Origin: Streptomyces iconiensis
Lineage (GTDB): Bacteria; Actinomycetota; Actinomycetes; Streptomycetales; Streptomycetaceae
DNA: 64,000 nucleotides
NCBI RefSeq assembly: GCF_028657195.3
Contig: NZ_JANCPR020000050.1
Span: forward strand, 1 to 64,000
Reading direction: 5' to 3'
The notes under the pieces are model-generated. The model searched no databases. It was not told the DNA's origin and saw only the letters and a program-made list of their open reading frames with translations. Below, piece after piece: positions 16,782 through 26,108 of this stretch. Numbering within the stretch: position 1 is the first letter of the stretch; the number at the start of each line of letters is the position of its first letter. A program made the position numbers and the translations under genes.

Positions 16782-17846
16782 TCAGGTGGTGCGGTGGTGG
16801 AGGTGGGTGGTGAGGGTGGTGAGGTCGCGGGTTGCTTGGGGGGTTAGGGGGGTGGTGTGGAGGTGGGTGTGGGCGGCGGTCAGGTGGTGGGTGGCTTCGG
16901 TGCGGGTGGCGGTGGTTCCGCCGGTCTCTTCTATGAGAGTGGCCGCTTGGGTGAGGGCGGCGTGGTCCAGGGGGGTGGGGGAGTTGAGGAGTTGGGCCAG
17001 TTCTTGGGAGGTGTGGTCGCCCTTGGCGAGGGCCGACAGGACGGGGTAGGTCTTTTTGCCGTTCTGCAGGTCGCTGTGGACGGGCTTGCCGGTGCGTGTG
17101 GGGTCGCCTTGGAGGCTCAGGAGGTCGTCGATGGCCTGGAAGGCCACGCCTAGGTGGCGTCCGGCTTGGTCGAGAGCGGTGACGGTTGCCGGGGGTGCGC
17201 CGCCGAGCAGGGCGCCCAGGGCGCCGGCGCAGCCCAGGAGGGCGCCGGTTTTGCGTTCTGCCATGGCGCGGTACTCGTCCGGGCGTACGGCGTTGGGGCC
17301 CGTCCAGGGGCGGGACTCGAAGAGGAGGTCTTCGGTCTGGCCGCGTACGAGTTCGGTAAGGGTGGCGCAGAGGCGGGGGAGCGCGGCGGGGCGGGTGGGG
17401 CACGCCTCGGCGAGGGTCTGCATCGCCAGGGCGAAGAGCGCGTCTCCGGCGAGGACGGCAGGACCGGTGCCGTACGCCTTCCATACCGTCTCGCGTCGGC
17501 GTCGCGTGCCGTCGCCGTCCATCACGTCGTCGTGCAGCAGCGAGAACGTGTGGATCAGTTCGACGGCGACGGCGCCGGCGGTCGCGGCCTCGCCGTCAGC
17601 TCCCGCGGCCTCGGCGCCGAGCACGGCGAGTGCCTGGCGTACGCCCTTGCCCTCGGACGCGTCGGAGGCGGGCACGCCCGTAGTGTCGCGCCAGCCGAGC
17701 GCGAAGGCGGCCATCTCGCCGGTCCACGGGTGGAGTTCGCCGATGGCCTCGACCAGCGCAGGGCGTACCAGCTCGCGGCAACGGTCGAGTATGGCGGGGG
17801 CCGAAGGGGCCGCGGGCTCCAGGAGCGGGGAGGTGGGGGTGCTCAC
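16782..17846 (-). CDS. Polyprenyl diphosphate synthase (trans-isoprenyl family)
   Basis: Condenses isopentenyl diphosphate with an allylic diphosphate to make a C15-C20+ prenyl chain. 354 residues. The first aspartate-rich motif is intact (SLLHDDVMDGD, near residues 104-108). The second reads QAIDDLLSLQGD, lacking the third Asp of DDxxD, as is common in bacterial members of this group. A tail rich in Thr/His follows. The start GTG 17846 overlaps the stop of the upstream TPR gene by 4 bp, so the pair is an operon. No terpene cyclase is visible beside it, so the end product is unknown. Confidence 0.88.
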   Translation of the reverse strand: MSTPTSPLLEPAAPSAPAILDRCRELVRPALVEAIGELHPWTGEMAAFALGWRDTTGVPASDASEGKGVRQALAVLGAEAAGADGEAATAGAVAVELIHTFSLLHDDVMDGDGTRRRRETVWKAYGTGPAVLAGDALFALAMQTLAEACPTRPAALPRLCATLTELVRGQTEDLLFESRPWTGPNAVRPDEYRAMAERKTGALLGCAGALGALLGGAPPATVTALDQAGRHLGVAFQAIDDLLSLQGDPTRTGKPVHSDLQNGKKTYPVLSALAKGDHTSQELAQLLNSPTPLDHAALTQAATLIEETGGTTATRTEATHHLTAAHTHLHTTPLTPQATRDLTTLTTHLHHRTT

Positions 17847-18982
17847 CGCGGGGTGCCCTGCCCGGCCGCTGTCGCGGGTGCGGGCACCGGTCCCGGCAGG
17901 GGGCCGACGCCCAGCTCGGTGGCGGCCTTGGCGGCCATGTCCCGCGCGTGCAGCAGGCCGATGCGCTCCAGCGCGACGCGCAGTTCGGCCAGTTCGGTGG
18001 CGGTCTCGGCGCGGTCCCGGCCCAGGCGTGCGAGCGACTTCACCAGCCCGAGGCGGGAGAGCGCCGTGCCGCGCGGTTCGTCCATCGCGGCGAACTCCTC
18101 CAGTGCACGCGCGTAGGTGTCACGCGCCTCGGTGTAACGGGCGGCGCGGTAGAGAACATTGCCGCGCATCTTGTGGTTGTACGCCAAAGCGCTGGACAGG
18201 TCCATCTTGCGGCAGTCGCACTCGGCGTCGGAGAGGAGCGCGAGGGCACGTTCCGTATCGCCGTCGCGTACGGACACCACATCGGCGATGCCCCGCAGCG
18301 CCCAGGACCGCCCGCGCCGGTCGTCGGCTGCCTCGGCGGTCCTGGCCGCCTCCTCGAAGAGGTCCAGAGCGGTGTCGTAGGAGCCGGTGTTGCGGTGCAT
18401 CTGCGCGATGCCCTCCAGCGCCCACACTGTGTGCCGCGCCTCCCCGCGCCTGCGGGCCTCGGCGAGCAGTTGTGCGTGCAGTTCACGGACGGCCTGGTAG
18501 TCACCCTGGATACGGCCGGTCTCCGCCAGCCCTGCGAGCGAGTAGCCGCGGGCCACGACGTCGTCCCCGCGTTCGCCCAACTCGGCCGCCAGGCCCAGCA
18601 GCCGGTACGCCAGCGGCAGCGCACCCCGCTGGCGTGCGAGCGTGCCGCCGCTCCACATGGCCCAGGCCATCGCCCCGGCGTCCTGCTCCGAACGGGCGGC
18701 ACGGTAGCTCGCCTTCCACGCCTGGTCGGCCTCCGTGATCCTCCCGAGCCGCCGGTACGCCTCGGCGACGGCGAGCCCGCAGCGTGCTGTCTCCCGCTGC
18801 TCACCGGCGGCCTCCGCAGCCCGCAGCTCCTCAACTCCCTTGGCCAGTACGTCGGCCAGCGACGAGTTGACCGACAGCGAACCGAGCGCGCCCTGATACT
18901 CGGGGGCGACCGCCTTGCCCCAGACGCCTTCGCCCCGTACCGGGCTCTCCTGGGTCACCTGTGTCATCTGATCCACCGCCAC
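17843..18982 (-). CDS. Tetratricopeptide repeat protein
   Basis: 379 residues composed mainly of TPR-like helical pairs (about residues 45-345). Examples are GLAVAEAYRRLGRITEADQA, ALEGIAQMHRNTGSYDTALD and RGNVLYRAARYTEARDTYAR. There is no DNA-binding domain, signal peptide or membrane segment. A short N-terminal extension precedes the repeats. GTG 18982 has AAGG five bases upstream; ATG 18967 is an alternative. It is translationally coupled to the prenyl synthase gene, which suggests it scaffolds or regulates that enzyme, but this is inference. Confidence 0.82.
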   Translation of the reverse strand: MAVDQMTQVTQESPVRGEGVWGKAVAPEYQGALGSLSVNSSLADVLAKGVEELRAAEAAGEQRETARCGLAVAEAYRRLGRITEADQAWKASYRAARSEQDAGAMAWAMWSGGTLARQRGALPLAYRLLGLAAELGERGDDVVARGYSLAGLAETGRIQGDYQAVRELHAQLLAEARRRGEARHTVWALEGIAQMHRNTGSYDTALDLFEEAARTAEAADDRRGRSWALRGIADVVSVRDGDTERALALLSDAECDCRKMDLSSALAYNHKMRGNVLYRAARYTEARDTYARALEEFAAMDEPRGTALSRLGLVKSLARLGRDRAETATELAELRVALERIGLLHARDMAAKAATELGVGPLPGPVPAPATAAGQGTPR

Positions 18983-19352
18983 GCTTGCCTTGTTGATCGC
19001 TCTTGCTCGCTTGCCTGTTGCCTGTTGCCTATCGACTGTTGGCTGTTGGCTGTTGCTTGCCGTCTGCCGTCTGTCGTCGCCGTCTTTCGTCGCCGTCTGT
19101 TGTGCGGCTCTCGCTGATCGCGACGTTTCTTGCTGATCAAGACGTTAGGAGCGCGGCGAGGGGCGCCGAATCCCTCTTCGCGCTGGTCAACGGGTCCTAC
19201 CTGAGCGCTACATGAGCGCTCCTCCCTCATGACCGAGGATTACGGGGCGGCTCGGGCCCTCTGTCTTCGGGGAGAGCCGCAGGCCGCCCGCAGCGGGTCG
19301 CCGTGCGCTTCCGGGCCCGTGCCGGCCTTCGGGCCCGTGTGTGCGTCCGGGG
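18983..19352. repeat. Intergenic region with short tandem TTG/CTGT repeats
   Basis: From about 19003 to 19110 the + strand is a chain of degenerate short repeats (TTGCCTG, TTGGCTG, TCGTCGCCGTC), which is unusually T-rich for this genome. It lies upstream of the TPR gene and downstream of the deacetylase-like gene. Slippage-type repeats are the simplest explanation; no gene is supported here. Confidence 0.5.
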
Positions 19353-20651
19353 TCAGGCCGTCACGATGCTCTGCCAGCCGCCTGCCGGTTTCTCGCCCAC
19401 GTTGAGGGAGCTGAGCTTGTGGAGTACCGAGGGGCGTTGCAGATCGAGCCAGTCGCACAGTTCCCGGAAGGAGACGAAACGGACCTCCGAGCTGTCCGCG
19501 ACATCGTGGAGGAAATCCTCGACGGCATCCATGTAGATGCCACCGTTCCACTTCTCGAAGTGGTTTCCAATGAAGAGGGGTGCACGGTTTCCGTTGTAAG
19601 CGCGCTGGAATCCCTCGCGATAGGCGCCCCGCGCCTCCCTGCGCCATCCCGGGCGCGAAGCGACGGGTCCCTGGGTCGAGTTCTTCGACTGGTTCGCGAG
19701 CATGTTGTAGTCCATGGTGAGGACTTCGAAGCTGTGCCCCGGGAAAGGAACAGCCTGGAGCGGGAAATTCCAGAGGCCGCCCAGCTTTCCTGGCCACACC
19801 TGGGTGCCGCCCGGCGAACTGGCGTCATAGCGCCAGCCCAACCGCTTGGCCGTTGGCAGAAGGTTCTTCTGGCCGAGGAGGCAGGGTGTACGTCCGCCGA
19901 TGAGTTCCTTGTGGTAGTCGAAGGGCAGCGGTTCCAGATCGGTGAATCCGGTGTATGTCTTCCAGCGGGTGACGAAGGAGATCGCCTGCTCTATCTCGCT
20001 GCGCCACATCTCCGGAGTCCAGTCGGCCACGGAACCCTTCCCGGCGCAGAAGTGGCCGTTGAAGTGGGTGCCGATCTCGTGCCCCTCCAGCCAGGCGGCG
20101 CGTACCTGGCGAAGGGTCGACCGTATGTGGCCGTCGTCCAGGTAGCCGATGTCGGAGGCGCCCACGGGGTTGTTCGGCGGCCGGTACCTGTGCTTTTCCC
20201 GTTCGGGCAGCAGGTACAGGCCGGAGAGGAAGAACGTCATGTGCGCGTCGATGTCCTGGGCCACCTTGCGGAAGCGCTCGAAGAGCCCGTCGTCCAGGGA
20301 GCCGGCGCCGTCCCAGGAGACCACGACGAACTGGGGCGGCCTCTCGCCCTTCTCCAGCCGCCGCAGATCCGGGCGCTTCGGCTGCTTTCCGGTGTCGGCG
20401 GTCGAACCGTCGCCGATCGTGCGGGGATCGGAAACGCTCGGTCCGCCACCCTTCCCTCCTGAACCTGAGCCGGAACCTGAGCCGGAGTCCGCGCTGGACC
20501 CGGAGCTTTGGGATGCGAACGCGTAGGTCCCCGCTGCCGCGATTCCCGCGGTGCCGATACCGAGTGCGGTTCTGCGGCTGAGCTTCCTGCTCCTGTTCTT
20601 CCGTCCGACGGGAAGCCCGTCTCCGCCGTCGTGGTTCATTTCGTGCCGCAT
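19353..20651 (-). CDS. Secreted polysaccharide deacetylase-like protein
   Basis: 432 residues. A Tat-type signal is visible at residues 20-47 (SRKLSRRTALGIGTAGIAAA), followed by a Ser/Gly/Asp linker. The body resembles the NodB/polysaccharide deacetylase fold: QFVVVSWDGAGSLDD for the first Asp strand, MTFFLSGLYLL, HEIGTHFNGHFC with two His in the metal-site position, and a C-terminal IGNHFEKWNGG. I read it as an extracytoplasmic carbohydrate-active protein; the substrate is unknown and catalysis is unproven. The ATG 20651 has AGAGG five bases upstream. Confidence 0.72.
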   Translation of the reverse strand: MRHEMNHDGGDGLPVGRKNRSRKLSRRTALGIGTAGIAAAGTYAFASQSSGSSADSGSGSGSGSGGKGGGPSVSDPRTIGDGSTADTGKQPKRPDLRRLEKGERPPQFVVVSWDGAGSLDDGLFERFRKVAQDIDAHMTFFLSGLYLLPEREKHRYRPPNNPVGASDIGYLDDGHIRSTLRQVRAAWLEGHEIGTHFNGHFCAGKGSVADWTPEMWRSEIEQAISFVTRWKTYTGFTDLEPLPFDYHKELIGGRTPCLLGQKNLLPTAKRLGWRYDASSPGGTQVWPGKLGGLWNFPLQAVPFPGHSFEVLTMDYNMLANQSKNSTQGPVASRPGWRREARGAYREGFQRAYNGNRAPLFIGNHFEKWNGGIYMDAVEDFLHDVADSSEVRFVSFRELCDWLDLQRPSVLHKLSSLNVGEKPAGGWQSIVTA

Positions 20652-21298
20652 CGATGCCTCTCACTCGGTTCAGATCAGCGACGGATGGAGCGTTTTCCCG
20701 TCGCCTCTCTCTTGGGCGCACAGAACTCCCGTCAAGTTGTCACAAACGAATATCGACACGTGCGGTCGCATGAGTGCTGCGGAGAGTAAGAGGGGGAATT
20801 CGGCGCTCGCCGGCGGGGTGGCCGTGCAATCAACATCCTCCGAATGCGGGGAAGTTGACGGGCGCGCGACATCGGGGTGCCGGAGGGCGGAGGGCGGGGT
20901 GGTGCCGGAGGTGGTGCGGGGCGGTGGGGCATCTCACACCGGGACGGCCGGTGCTCAGGCGGCGGAGGCTGCGTGCTCACACCGGCACGGTCGGCGCTCA
21001 GGCGGAGGGCTGCGCGCTCACGCCGAGGGGTGTGTGCTCACACCGGGACGGCGGTCACTTGCTGAGGCGGCGGTCACTTGCGCTGAGGCGGCGGTCATCT
21101 GCGCCGAGGTGGCGGTCACCTGCGCCGAGGCGCCGGTCACTTGCTGAGGCGGCGGTCACTTGCGCTGGGGTGGCCGTCACTTGCGCTGAGGCGGCGGTCA
21201 CCTGCGCCGAGGCTGCGGTCACCTGCACAGACGGGCGTGCAGCCGCACAGAAGGGCGTGGTTATCATGTGAGCGCCGCCTAGCTCGAAAGATAGATCT
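20652..21298. other. Long gap between deacetylase-like gene and GAPDH gene
   Basis: About 650 bp. It contains a promoter region for the minus-strand gene, then degenerate repeats with a GTGCTCACACCGG core (about 20950-21050), then the 21-bp tandem array listed separately. A 165-codon plus-strand frame runs through the repeats but consists only of repeat-derived residues and is rejected as a gene. Confidence 0.5.
21064..21229 (+). repeat. Tandem 21-bp repeat array before GAPDH gene
   Basis: Eight consecutive units of a 21-bp repeat (core GAGGCGGCGGTCACTTGCG), one shortened to 19 bp, with a partial unit just before. Divergence is 1-5 bases per unit. There are no spacers, so it is not CRISPR. 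It ends 70 bp before the GAPDH start and could affect its transcription, or simply be slippage-generated. Confidence 0.85.
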
Positions 21299-22753
21299 GT
21301 GACTGTCAATGAGGACGCGTTCACCAATTGGAAACACCGCGAGGAGATCGCGGAGTCGATGATCCCGGTCATCGGGAAGCTGCACAGGGAGCGGGACGTG
21401 ACGGTCCTGCTGCACAGCCGCTCCCTGGTGAACAAGTCGGTGGTCAGCATCCTCAAGGCCCACAGGTTCGCCCGGCAGATCGCGGGCGAGGAACTGTCGG
21501 TCACCGGGACGATGCCGTTCCTGCGGGCGCTCACCGCGCTCGATCTCGGGCCCTCCCAGATCGACATCGGCATGCTCGCCGCGACGTACGAGGCCGACCA
21601 ACGGGGCCTCTCCGTCGAGGAGTTCACCGCAGAGGCCGTCGCGGGGGCCACCGGGGCAAACAAGATCGAGTGCCGTGCTCCGCGCGATGTCGTCCTCTAC
21701 GGGTTCGGCCGTATCGGCCGCCTTCTCGCCCGCCTGCTCATCGAGAAGGCCGGCTCGGGCAACGGGCTGCGGCTGCGCGCCATCGTGGTGCGCAAGGGTG
21801 CGGGCGAGCGTGCCCAGGATCTGGTCAAGCGGGCCTCGCTGCTGCGCCGCGACTCCATTCACGGCCAGTTCCAGGGCACCATCACCGTCGACGAGGCGAA
21901 CGGCAGCATCATCGCCAACGGCAGTGAGATCAAGGTGATCTACTCCGACGATCCGGCGTCCGTCGACTACACCGCTCACGGCATCAAGGACGCCGTGCTC
22001 ATCGACAACACGGGTAGGTGGCGCGACCGCGAGGGCCTCTCGCAGCACCTTCGCCCCGGCATCGACAAGGTGGTGCTGACCGCGCCGGGCAAGGGCGACG
22101 TGCCCAATGTCGTGCACGGCGTCAACCACGACATGATCAAGCCGGACGAGCGGATCATCTCCTGCGCCTCGTGCACCACCAACGCGATCGTTCCGCCGCT
22201 GAAGGCGATGGCCGACGAGTACGGCGTCGTGCGCGGCCATGTGGAGACCGTCCACTCGTTCACCAACGATCAGAACCTGCTGGACAATTACCACAGCTCC
22301 GACCGTCGCGGACGCTCGGCTCCGCTGAACATGGTCATCACCGAGACCGGTGCCGCCTCGGCCGTCGCCAAGGCGCTGCCCGATCTCCAGGCGAAGATCA
22401 CCGGCAGCTCGATCCGCGTTCCGGTGCCTGACGTGTCGATCGCCATCCTCAATCTGCAACTCGCCCGCGAGGCAAGCCGCGAGGAGGTCCTCGACCACCT
22501 CCGTGAGGTCTCGCTGACGTCACCGCTCAAGCGCCAGATCGACTTCATCAGCGCGCCCGACGCGGTCTCCAGCGACTTCATCGGCTCGCGGCACGCCGCG
22601 ATCGTCGACGCCGGAGCGACGAAGGTGGAGGGCGACAACGCGATCCTCTACCTGTGGTACGACAACGAGTTCGGCTACTCCTGCCAGGTCACCCGCGTCG
22701 TCCAGTACGTCTCGGGCACCGAGTACCCGACGTATCCGGCCCCGTTGGCCTGA
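21299..22753 (+). CDS. Glyceraldehyde-3-phosphate dehydrogenase, long (484-residue) form
   Basis: NAD(P)-dependent GAPDH. The catalytic core starts at about residue 130: VVLYGFGRIGRLLARLL is the Rossmann motif, and SCASCTTNAIVPPLK holds the catalytic Cys near residue 292. HSFTNDQNLLD and WYDNEFGYS are typical. A ~130-residue N-terminal extension (starting VNEDAFTNWKHREEIAESM) is absent from ordinary ~335-residue GAPDH. It is shared by a second, long-form GAPDH class found in Streptomyces and some Gram-negatives. The role of the extension is unknown. GTG 21299 lacks a strong SD. There are no other glycolytic genes beside it. Confidence 0.93.
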   Translation: MTVNEDAFTNWKHREEIAESMIPVIGKLHRERDVTVLLHSRSLVNKSVVSILKAHRFARQIAGEELSVTGTMPFLRALTALDLGPSQIDIGMLAATYEADQRGLSVEEFTAEAVAGATGANKIECRAPRDVVLYGFGRIGRLLARLLIEKAGSGNGLRLRAIVVRKGAGERAQDLVKRASLLRRDSIHGQFQGTITVDEANGSIIANGSEIKVIYSDDPASVDYTAHGIKDAVLIDNTGRWRDREGLSQHLRPGIDKVVLTAPGKGDVPNVVHGVNHDMIKPDERIISCASCTTNAIVPPLKAMADEYGVVRGHVETVHSFTNDQNLLDNYHSSDRRGRSAPLNMVITETGAASAVAKALPDLQAKITGSSIRVPVPDVSIAILNLQLAREASREEVLDHLREVSLTSPLKRQIDFISAPDAVSSDFIGSRHAAIVDAGATKVEGDNAILYLWYDNEFGYSCQVTRVVQYVSGTEYPTYPAPLA

Positions 22754-22793
22754 CGTCCCGTTGGCCCCCCGAGCCGGACTCCGCCTGACGCGA

Positions 22794-22829
22794 ACGGCTA
22801 CCGGCCCATGTGCGCGGGCCGGTAGCCGT
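22794..22829. terminator. Perfect 14-bp hairpin between convergent genes
   Basis: ACGGCTACCGGCCC (22794-22807) pairs perfectly with GGGCCGGTAGCCGT (22816-22829) across an 8-nt loop. It lies between the GAPDH gene and the convergent secreted-protein gene and should terminate both. Confidence 0.82.
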
Positions 22830-22852
22830 GGGGTCAGGTCCGGGGGGCTGGG

Positions 22853-23566
22853 TCAGCTGAAGGTGACGTAGCCGCGGCCTTCCAGCGTACGGAGGCCGCG
22901 GGTGCCGCACTGGCGTACGTTGCTCGTGGGGTGGACGGCGCCGGTGGCGCGCTGGTGGGCGAGCCGGCCGGAGGAGACGGTGCCGTTGAGCAGGGTGCTG
23001 CCCGGCGTGTAGGTGGTCGCGCGTGAGCGGGGCGTGAGGGTGGAGGTGCCCAGGCGCTTGCCGCGTGCGCCGGGGGAGGCGTACCAGGTGATGGTCCCCT
23101 TGCCGCGCACGTGAGAGGCACGCGTGCAACTGGCCTTCGCGCTGCCGCGGAAGGTGAGCCGGCCGGACTTGATGTGGCGCTGACTGCCGTCGGGTGACGT
23201 GCACTTGGTCAGCAGGACCGTCCCGGCCGCGTGCACCGTACGGGGGGTGCTGGTCAGCCGTGGCCGGAACGTCAGCGGCCGGCCGGGGACGGTGCGTGCG
23301 GAGCACTTGAGGTGGACGCCGCCCGCGCGGACGGCACCCGTACGGGCCGCGTCCGTGCCGGCTGCGTCCGCCAGGGCCGCGTCCGTGTGCGCTGCCTTGT
23401 GCGGTGAGACCGCCGCCGGACGGGCCGTACCGCTGGACGGCTGTGCGTGGCCCGTGCTGGTGACGCCCGTCAGTACCACGGCTGCCGTCCCCAGGGCGGT
23501 GACGGCGCCGACGGCGGTACGGAGCCATGCCGGGCGGTGTCTGTGTGCTGCTGCGCGTGAGGTCAT
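22853..23566 (-). CDS. Secreted hypothetical protein
   Basis: 237 residues. A Sec signal peptide covers about residues 1-42 (RTAVGAVTALGTAAVVLTGV, cleavage near GHAQ). An Ala/Thr-rich linker follows, then a cysteine-containing beta-rich domain (Cys in HLKCSARTVPG, LLTKCTSPDG, ASCTRASH, RQCGTRG) that probably forms two disulfides outside the cell. No family is recognised. Paired cysteines and small size are like many Streptomyces exported proteins of unknown role. Confidence 0.75.
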   Translation of the reverse strand: MTSRAAAHRHRPAWLRTAVGAVTALGTAAVVLTGVTSTGHAQPSSGTARPAAVSPHKAAHTDAALADAAGTDAARTGAVRAGGVHLKCSARTVPGRPLTFRPRLTSTPRTVHAAGTVLLTKCTSPDGSQRHIKSGRLTFRGSAKASCTRASHVRGKGTITWYASPGARGKRLGTSTLTPRSRATTYTPGSTLLNGTVSSGRLAHQRATGAVHPTSNVRQCGTRGLRTLEGRGYVTFS

Positions 23567-23711
23567 TGCTGACTACCCTTCGCTGTCGAGTGACTGCATA
23601 ACGTGGTCAGTTTAGAGCGGGGGTTTCCTCCATGCGCGGTGTGACCTGCACCTTCTCCCGAACGAGTTCCGGTGGCGCCGGATACGCGGTGTGCGTGCGA
23701 GCGGGGAACGG

Positions 23712-26108
23712 GTGGGCCCGGTGACGCGGTGGCTGGTGCTGCATCCGTGGCGTGTGCTCGTCTGCGCCCTCCTGGCAGGCGTGGCACTGGCGTCGACGGC
23801 GGCGCTCGTGGGCGACCGGACGTCGTCGGGCGGCTACATCGCCCAGGACACCGAGGCCGTCCGTGCGGACTCCGTGCTGCGCGAGCGTTTCGGCGCGGGC
23901 GTGCCGGACCTGGTGCTGCGGGTACGGGCGGCCGAGGGGACCGTGACCCGCTCAGGGGCGGCCGGGGCCGGGCGTGCCATGGCGGTGCGGCTCGCACGGC
24001 AGCCCGGTGTGGGGCAGGTCTTCTCCTACTGGACGGAGAACGAGCCGCGGCTGCTGTCGCGTGACCGGCGCTCGGCCCTGATCGTCGCGGACCTGACCGG
24101 CGACGAGACGGCCGCGGCCCGTACCGCGCGGGAGCTGGTGCCGAGGTTCCACGGGGACCGTGGCCCGTTCGAGGTGTCGGCGACGGGGGCCTCGTGGGCG
24201 AGCGTGCAGGCGGCCGACGAGAGCGGTCGCGATCTGCGCAGGGCCGAACTGCTGGGCTTGCCGCTCGCCTTCCTCATCCTGCTGGTCGCCTTCGGCTCGC
24301 TGACGGCTGCGCTGCTGCCTGCCCTGGTGGGACTGCTGGCGGTGACAGGGAGCTTCGCCGTGCTGCGGACGGCCGCGCTGTACGTGCCCGTTTCCACCTT
24401 CGCGGGGAGCGTCACGATGGCCCTCGGGTTCGGCCTGGCGATCGACTACGCGCTGTTCGTGGTCACGCGCTACCGGGAGGAACTCGCCGAGGGCGCCGCG
24501 ACGGGAGCCGCGATCCGTACGACCATGCGGACGACGGGCTGGGCGGTGCTCTGCTCCGCGGCGACCGTCGCTGTCTGTCTGAGCGTGCTGCTGCTCTTCC
24601 CCGTGCAGTTCCTGCGTTCCCTGGCGGTCGCCGGAATCACCGTCGTGCTCTTCGCCTCGGCTGCCACGCTGCTGGTGCTGCCCTCGCTGCTGGCCGTGAT
24701 CGGGCCCCGTATCGACCGCTGGGACCCGCTGGCCCGCAGGCGGCGTGGCGGGGTGGGCGGGGTGGCGGGGTCGTCGGCGGGGGCCCGGTCGAGGGGGGCG
24801 CGATCGGTGGGGGCGCGGGTCGCGGCCCTGGCGGTCAGCCGTCCGGTGCTGGCCGGCGGCGGCGCCTCGCTTCTGCTGGCGACGCTGCTGCTGCCCTTCG
24901 GGCACGCGCGGTTCGGGCCGACCGACGAGCGTGTGCTGCCCGCAGGCGTCGAATCCCACGCCGCCGCACGGCACATCGAGGACGAGTTCGCGCTGCCGTG
25001 GACCCGCGTGGTGAGCATCGTGCTGCCACGCCTTGACCCCCTCGAAGGCCAGGCGGCGCTGGACGCGTACGCACGGCGGTTGTCCCGAGTAGAGGGGGTG
25101 GCCAAGGTGGAGGGCGCAGGCGGTACGTACCGGCAGGGGCGGCGCACGGCGGGACAGCCGACCGCCTCCCTGCTGTACGGGTCCGAGGGCGCGACCTGGC
25201 TGCAGGTACGGGGCAGCGGCCCGGCGACGCGGGACGAGGGGCTCGTCGAACGGCTGCGCGCGCAGGAAGCCCCGGGGCCCCGGCTGGTCGGGGGCCGTCC
25301 CGCCAGGGTGCTGGACACCAAGGAGGCGCTGGCGCACCGGCTGCCGCTCGCCGCCGGCCTGATCGGCGGCTGTGTGGCGCTGCTGCTCTTCCTGCTGACC
25401 GGTTCGGTCGTCGTCCCGCTCAAGGCCCTGGTGATGGGCGCGGTGAGCCTGGGCGCGAGCTTCGGCGCGATGGTGCATGTCTTCCAGGACGGCCATCTGG
25501 CGTGGCTGCTGGGCGGGTTCACCGTGACCGGGGAACTGGAGACCTCGGTTCCGGTGCTGATGTTCTGCGTCGCCTTCGCGCTCTGCGTGGACTACGAGGT
25601 CTTCCTCATCTCGCGGATCCAGGAGCTGCACCGCGGCGGCCTCGACCCGGTACGTGCGCTGGAGACCGGACTGGCCCGCACCTCACGGGTCATCAACACG
25701 GCAGCGCTGCTGGTCGCTTCGGCGCTGGTTCCCCTGGTCACCTCGGACATCACGCTGATCAAGCTCATCGGGTTCGGGCTCGCGCTGGCCGTACTGGTGG
25801 ACGCCACCGTGGTGCGCGGCGTCCTGGTCCCGGCGTTCATGAGCGTCGCCGGACGCCTCAACTGGTGGGCGCCCGCACCTCTGGCCCGCTGGCACCACCG
25901 TTTCGCCCGCCGCTCGGGCCTGATTCCCGCGTTCACGCCCGCCCCCGGGCCCGAGTCGGCCCGCGGGTCCAAGTCGGCCCCCGAGCCCGAGTCCGAGCCC
26001 GGGCGTGCGCCCGCGCCACGGGACCTGGACCCGGCCCCGCACCCGGCCCCGGACCTGATGCCCGGTCCTCGCGGTGCGGCGGGGGAGCGGGACGCTGACC
26101 CGCGTTGA
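23712..26108 (+). CDS. MMPL family transporter (RND superfamily)
   Basis: About 798 residues with the duplicated RND layout: TM1 near residue 15, a large extracytoplasmic domain (about 40-160), five helices (about 175-335), TM7, a second external domain (about 400-530) and helices to about 720. The GlyxxxAsp-Tyr motif in TM4 (FGLAIDYALFVVTRYREEL) and its repeat CVDYEVFLISRIQE in the second half are typical of proton-coupled MMPL proteins, which export lipids or lipopeptides in mycobacteria and drugs or pigments in Streptomyces. A Pro/Glu/Ala-rich C-tail follows. Start is uncertain (GTG 23691, 23712 or 23721). The PKS gene follows on the same strand after 287 bp, suggesting a functional link. 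Confidence 0.88.
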   Translation: MGPVTRWLVLHPWRVLVCALLAGVALASTAALVGDRTSSGGYIAQDTEAVRADSVLRERFGAGVPDLVLRVRAAEGTVTRSGAAGAGRAMAVRLARQPGVGQVFSYWTENEPRLLSRDRRSALIVADLTGDETAAARTARELVPRFHGDRGPFEVSATGASWASVQAADESGRDLRRAELLGLPLAFLILLVAFGSLTAALLPALVGLLAVTGSFAVLRTAALYVPVSTFAGSVTMALGFGLAIDYALFVVTRYREELAEGAATGAAIRTTMRTTGWAVLCSAATVAVCLSVLLLFPVQFLRSLAVAGITVVLFASAATLLVLPSLLAVIGPRIDRWDPLARRRRGGVGGVAGSSAGARSRGARSVGARVAALAVSRPVLAGGGASLLLATLLLPFGHARFGPTDERVLPAGVESHAAARHIEDEFALPWTRVVSIVLPRLDPLEGQAALDAYARRLSRVEGVAKVEGAGGTYRQGRRTAGQPTASLLYGSEGATWLQVRGSGPATRDEGLVERLRAQEAPGPRLVGGRPARVLDTKEALAHRLPLAAGLIGGCVALLLFLLTGSVVVPLKALVMGAVSLGASFGAMVHVFQDGHLAWLLGGFTVTGELETSVPVLMFCVAFALCVDYEVFLISRIQELHRGGLDPVRALETGLARTSRVINTAALLVASALVPLVTSDITLIKLIGFGLALAVLVDATVVRGVLVPAFMSVAGRLNWWAPAPLARWHHRFARRSGLIPAFTPAPGPESARGSKSAPEPESEPGRAPAPRDLDPAPHPAPDLMPGPRGAAGERDADPR

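Noticed and set aside
16782..18982. The prenyl synthase as Family 2B encapsulin cargo
   Set aside because: It has no long disordered N-terminal tail and the only encapsulin gene in the window is 36 kb away, next to its own cargo.
21064..21229. CRISPR array
   Set aside because: Units are contiguous without spacers, diverge from each other, and no cas gene is present.
20774..21271. A 165-codon frame through the tandem repeats
   Set aside because: Its content (AEAAVTCAEAAVTC) is only the translated repeat, with no SD and no independent protein-like part.
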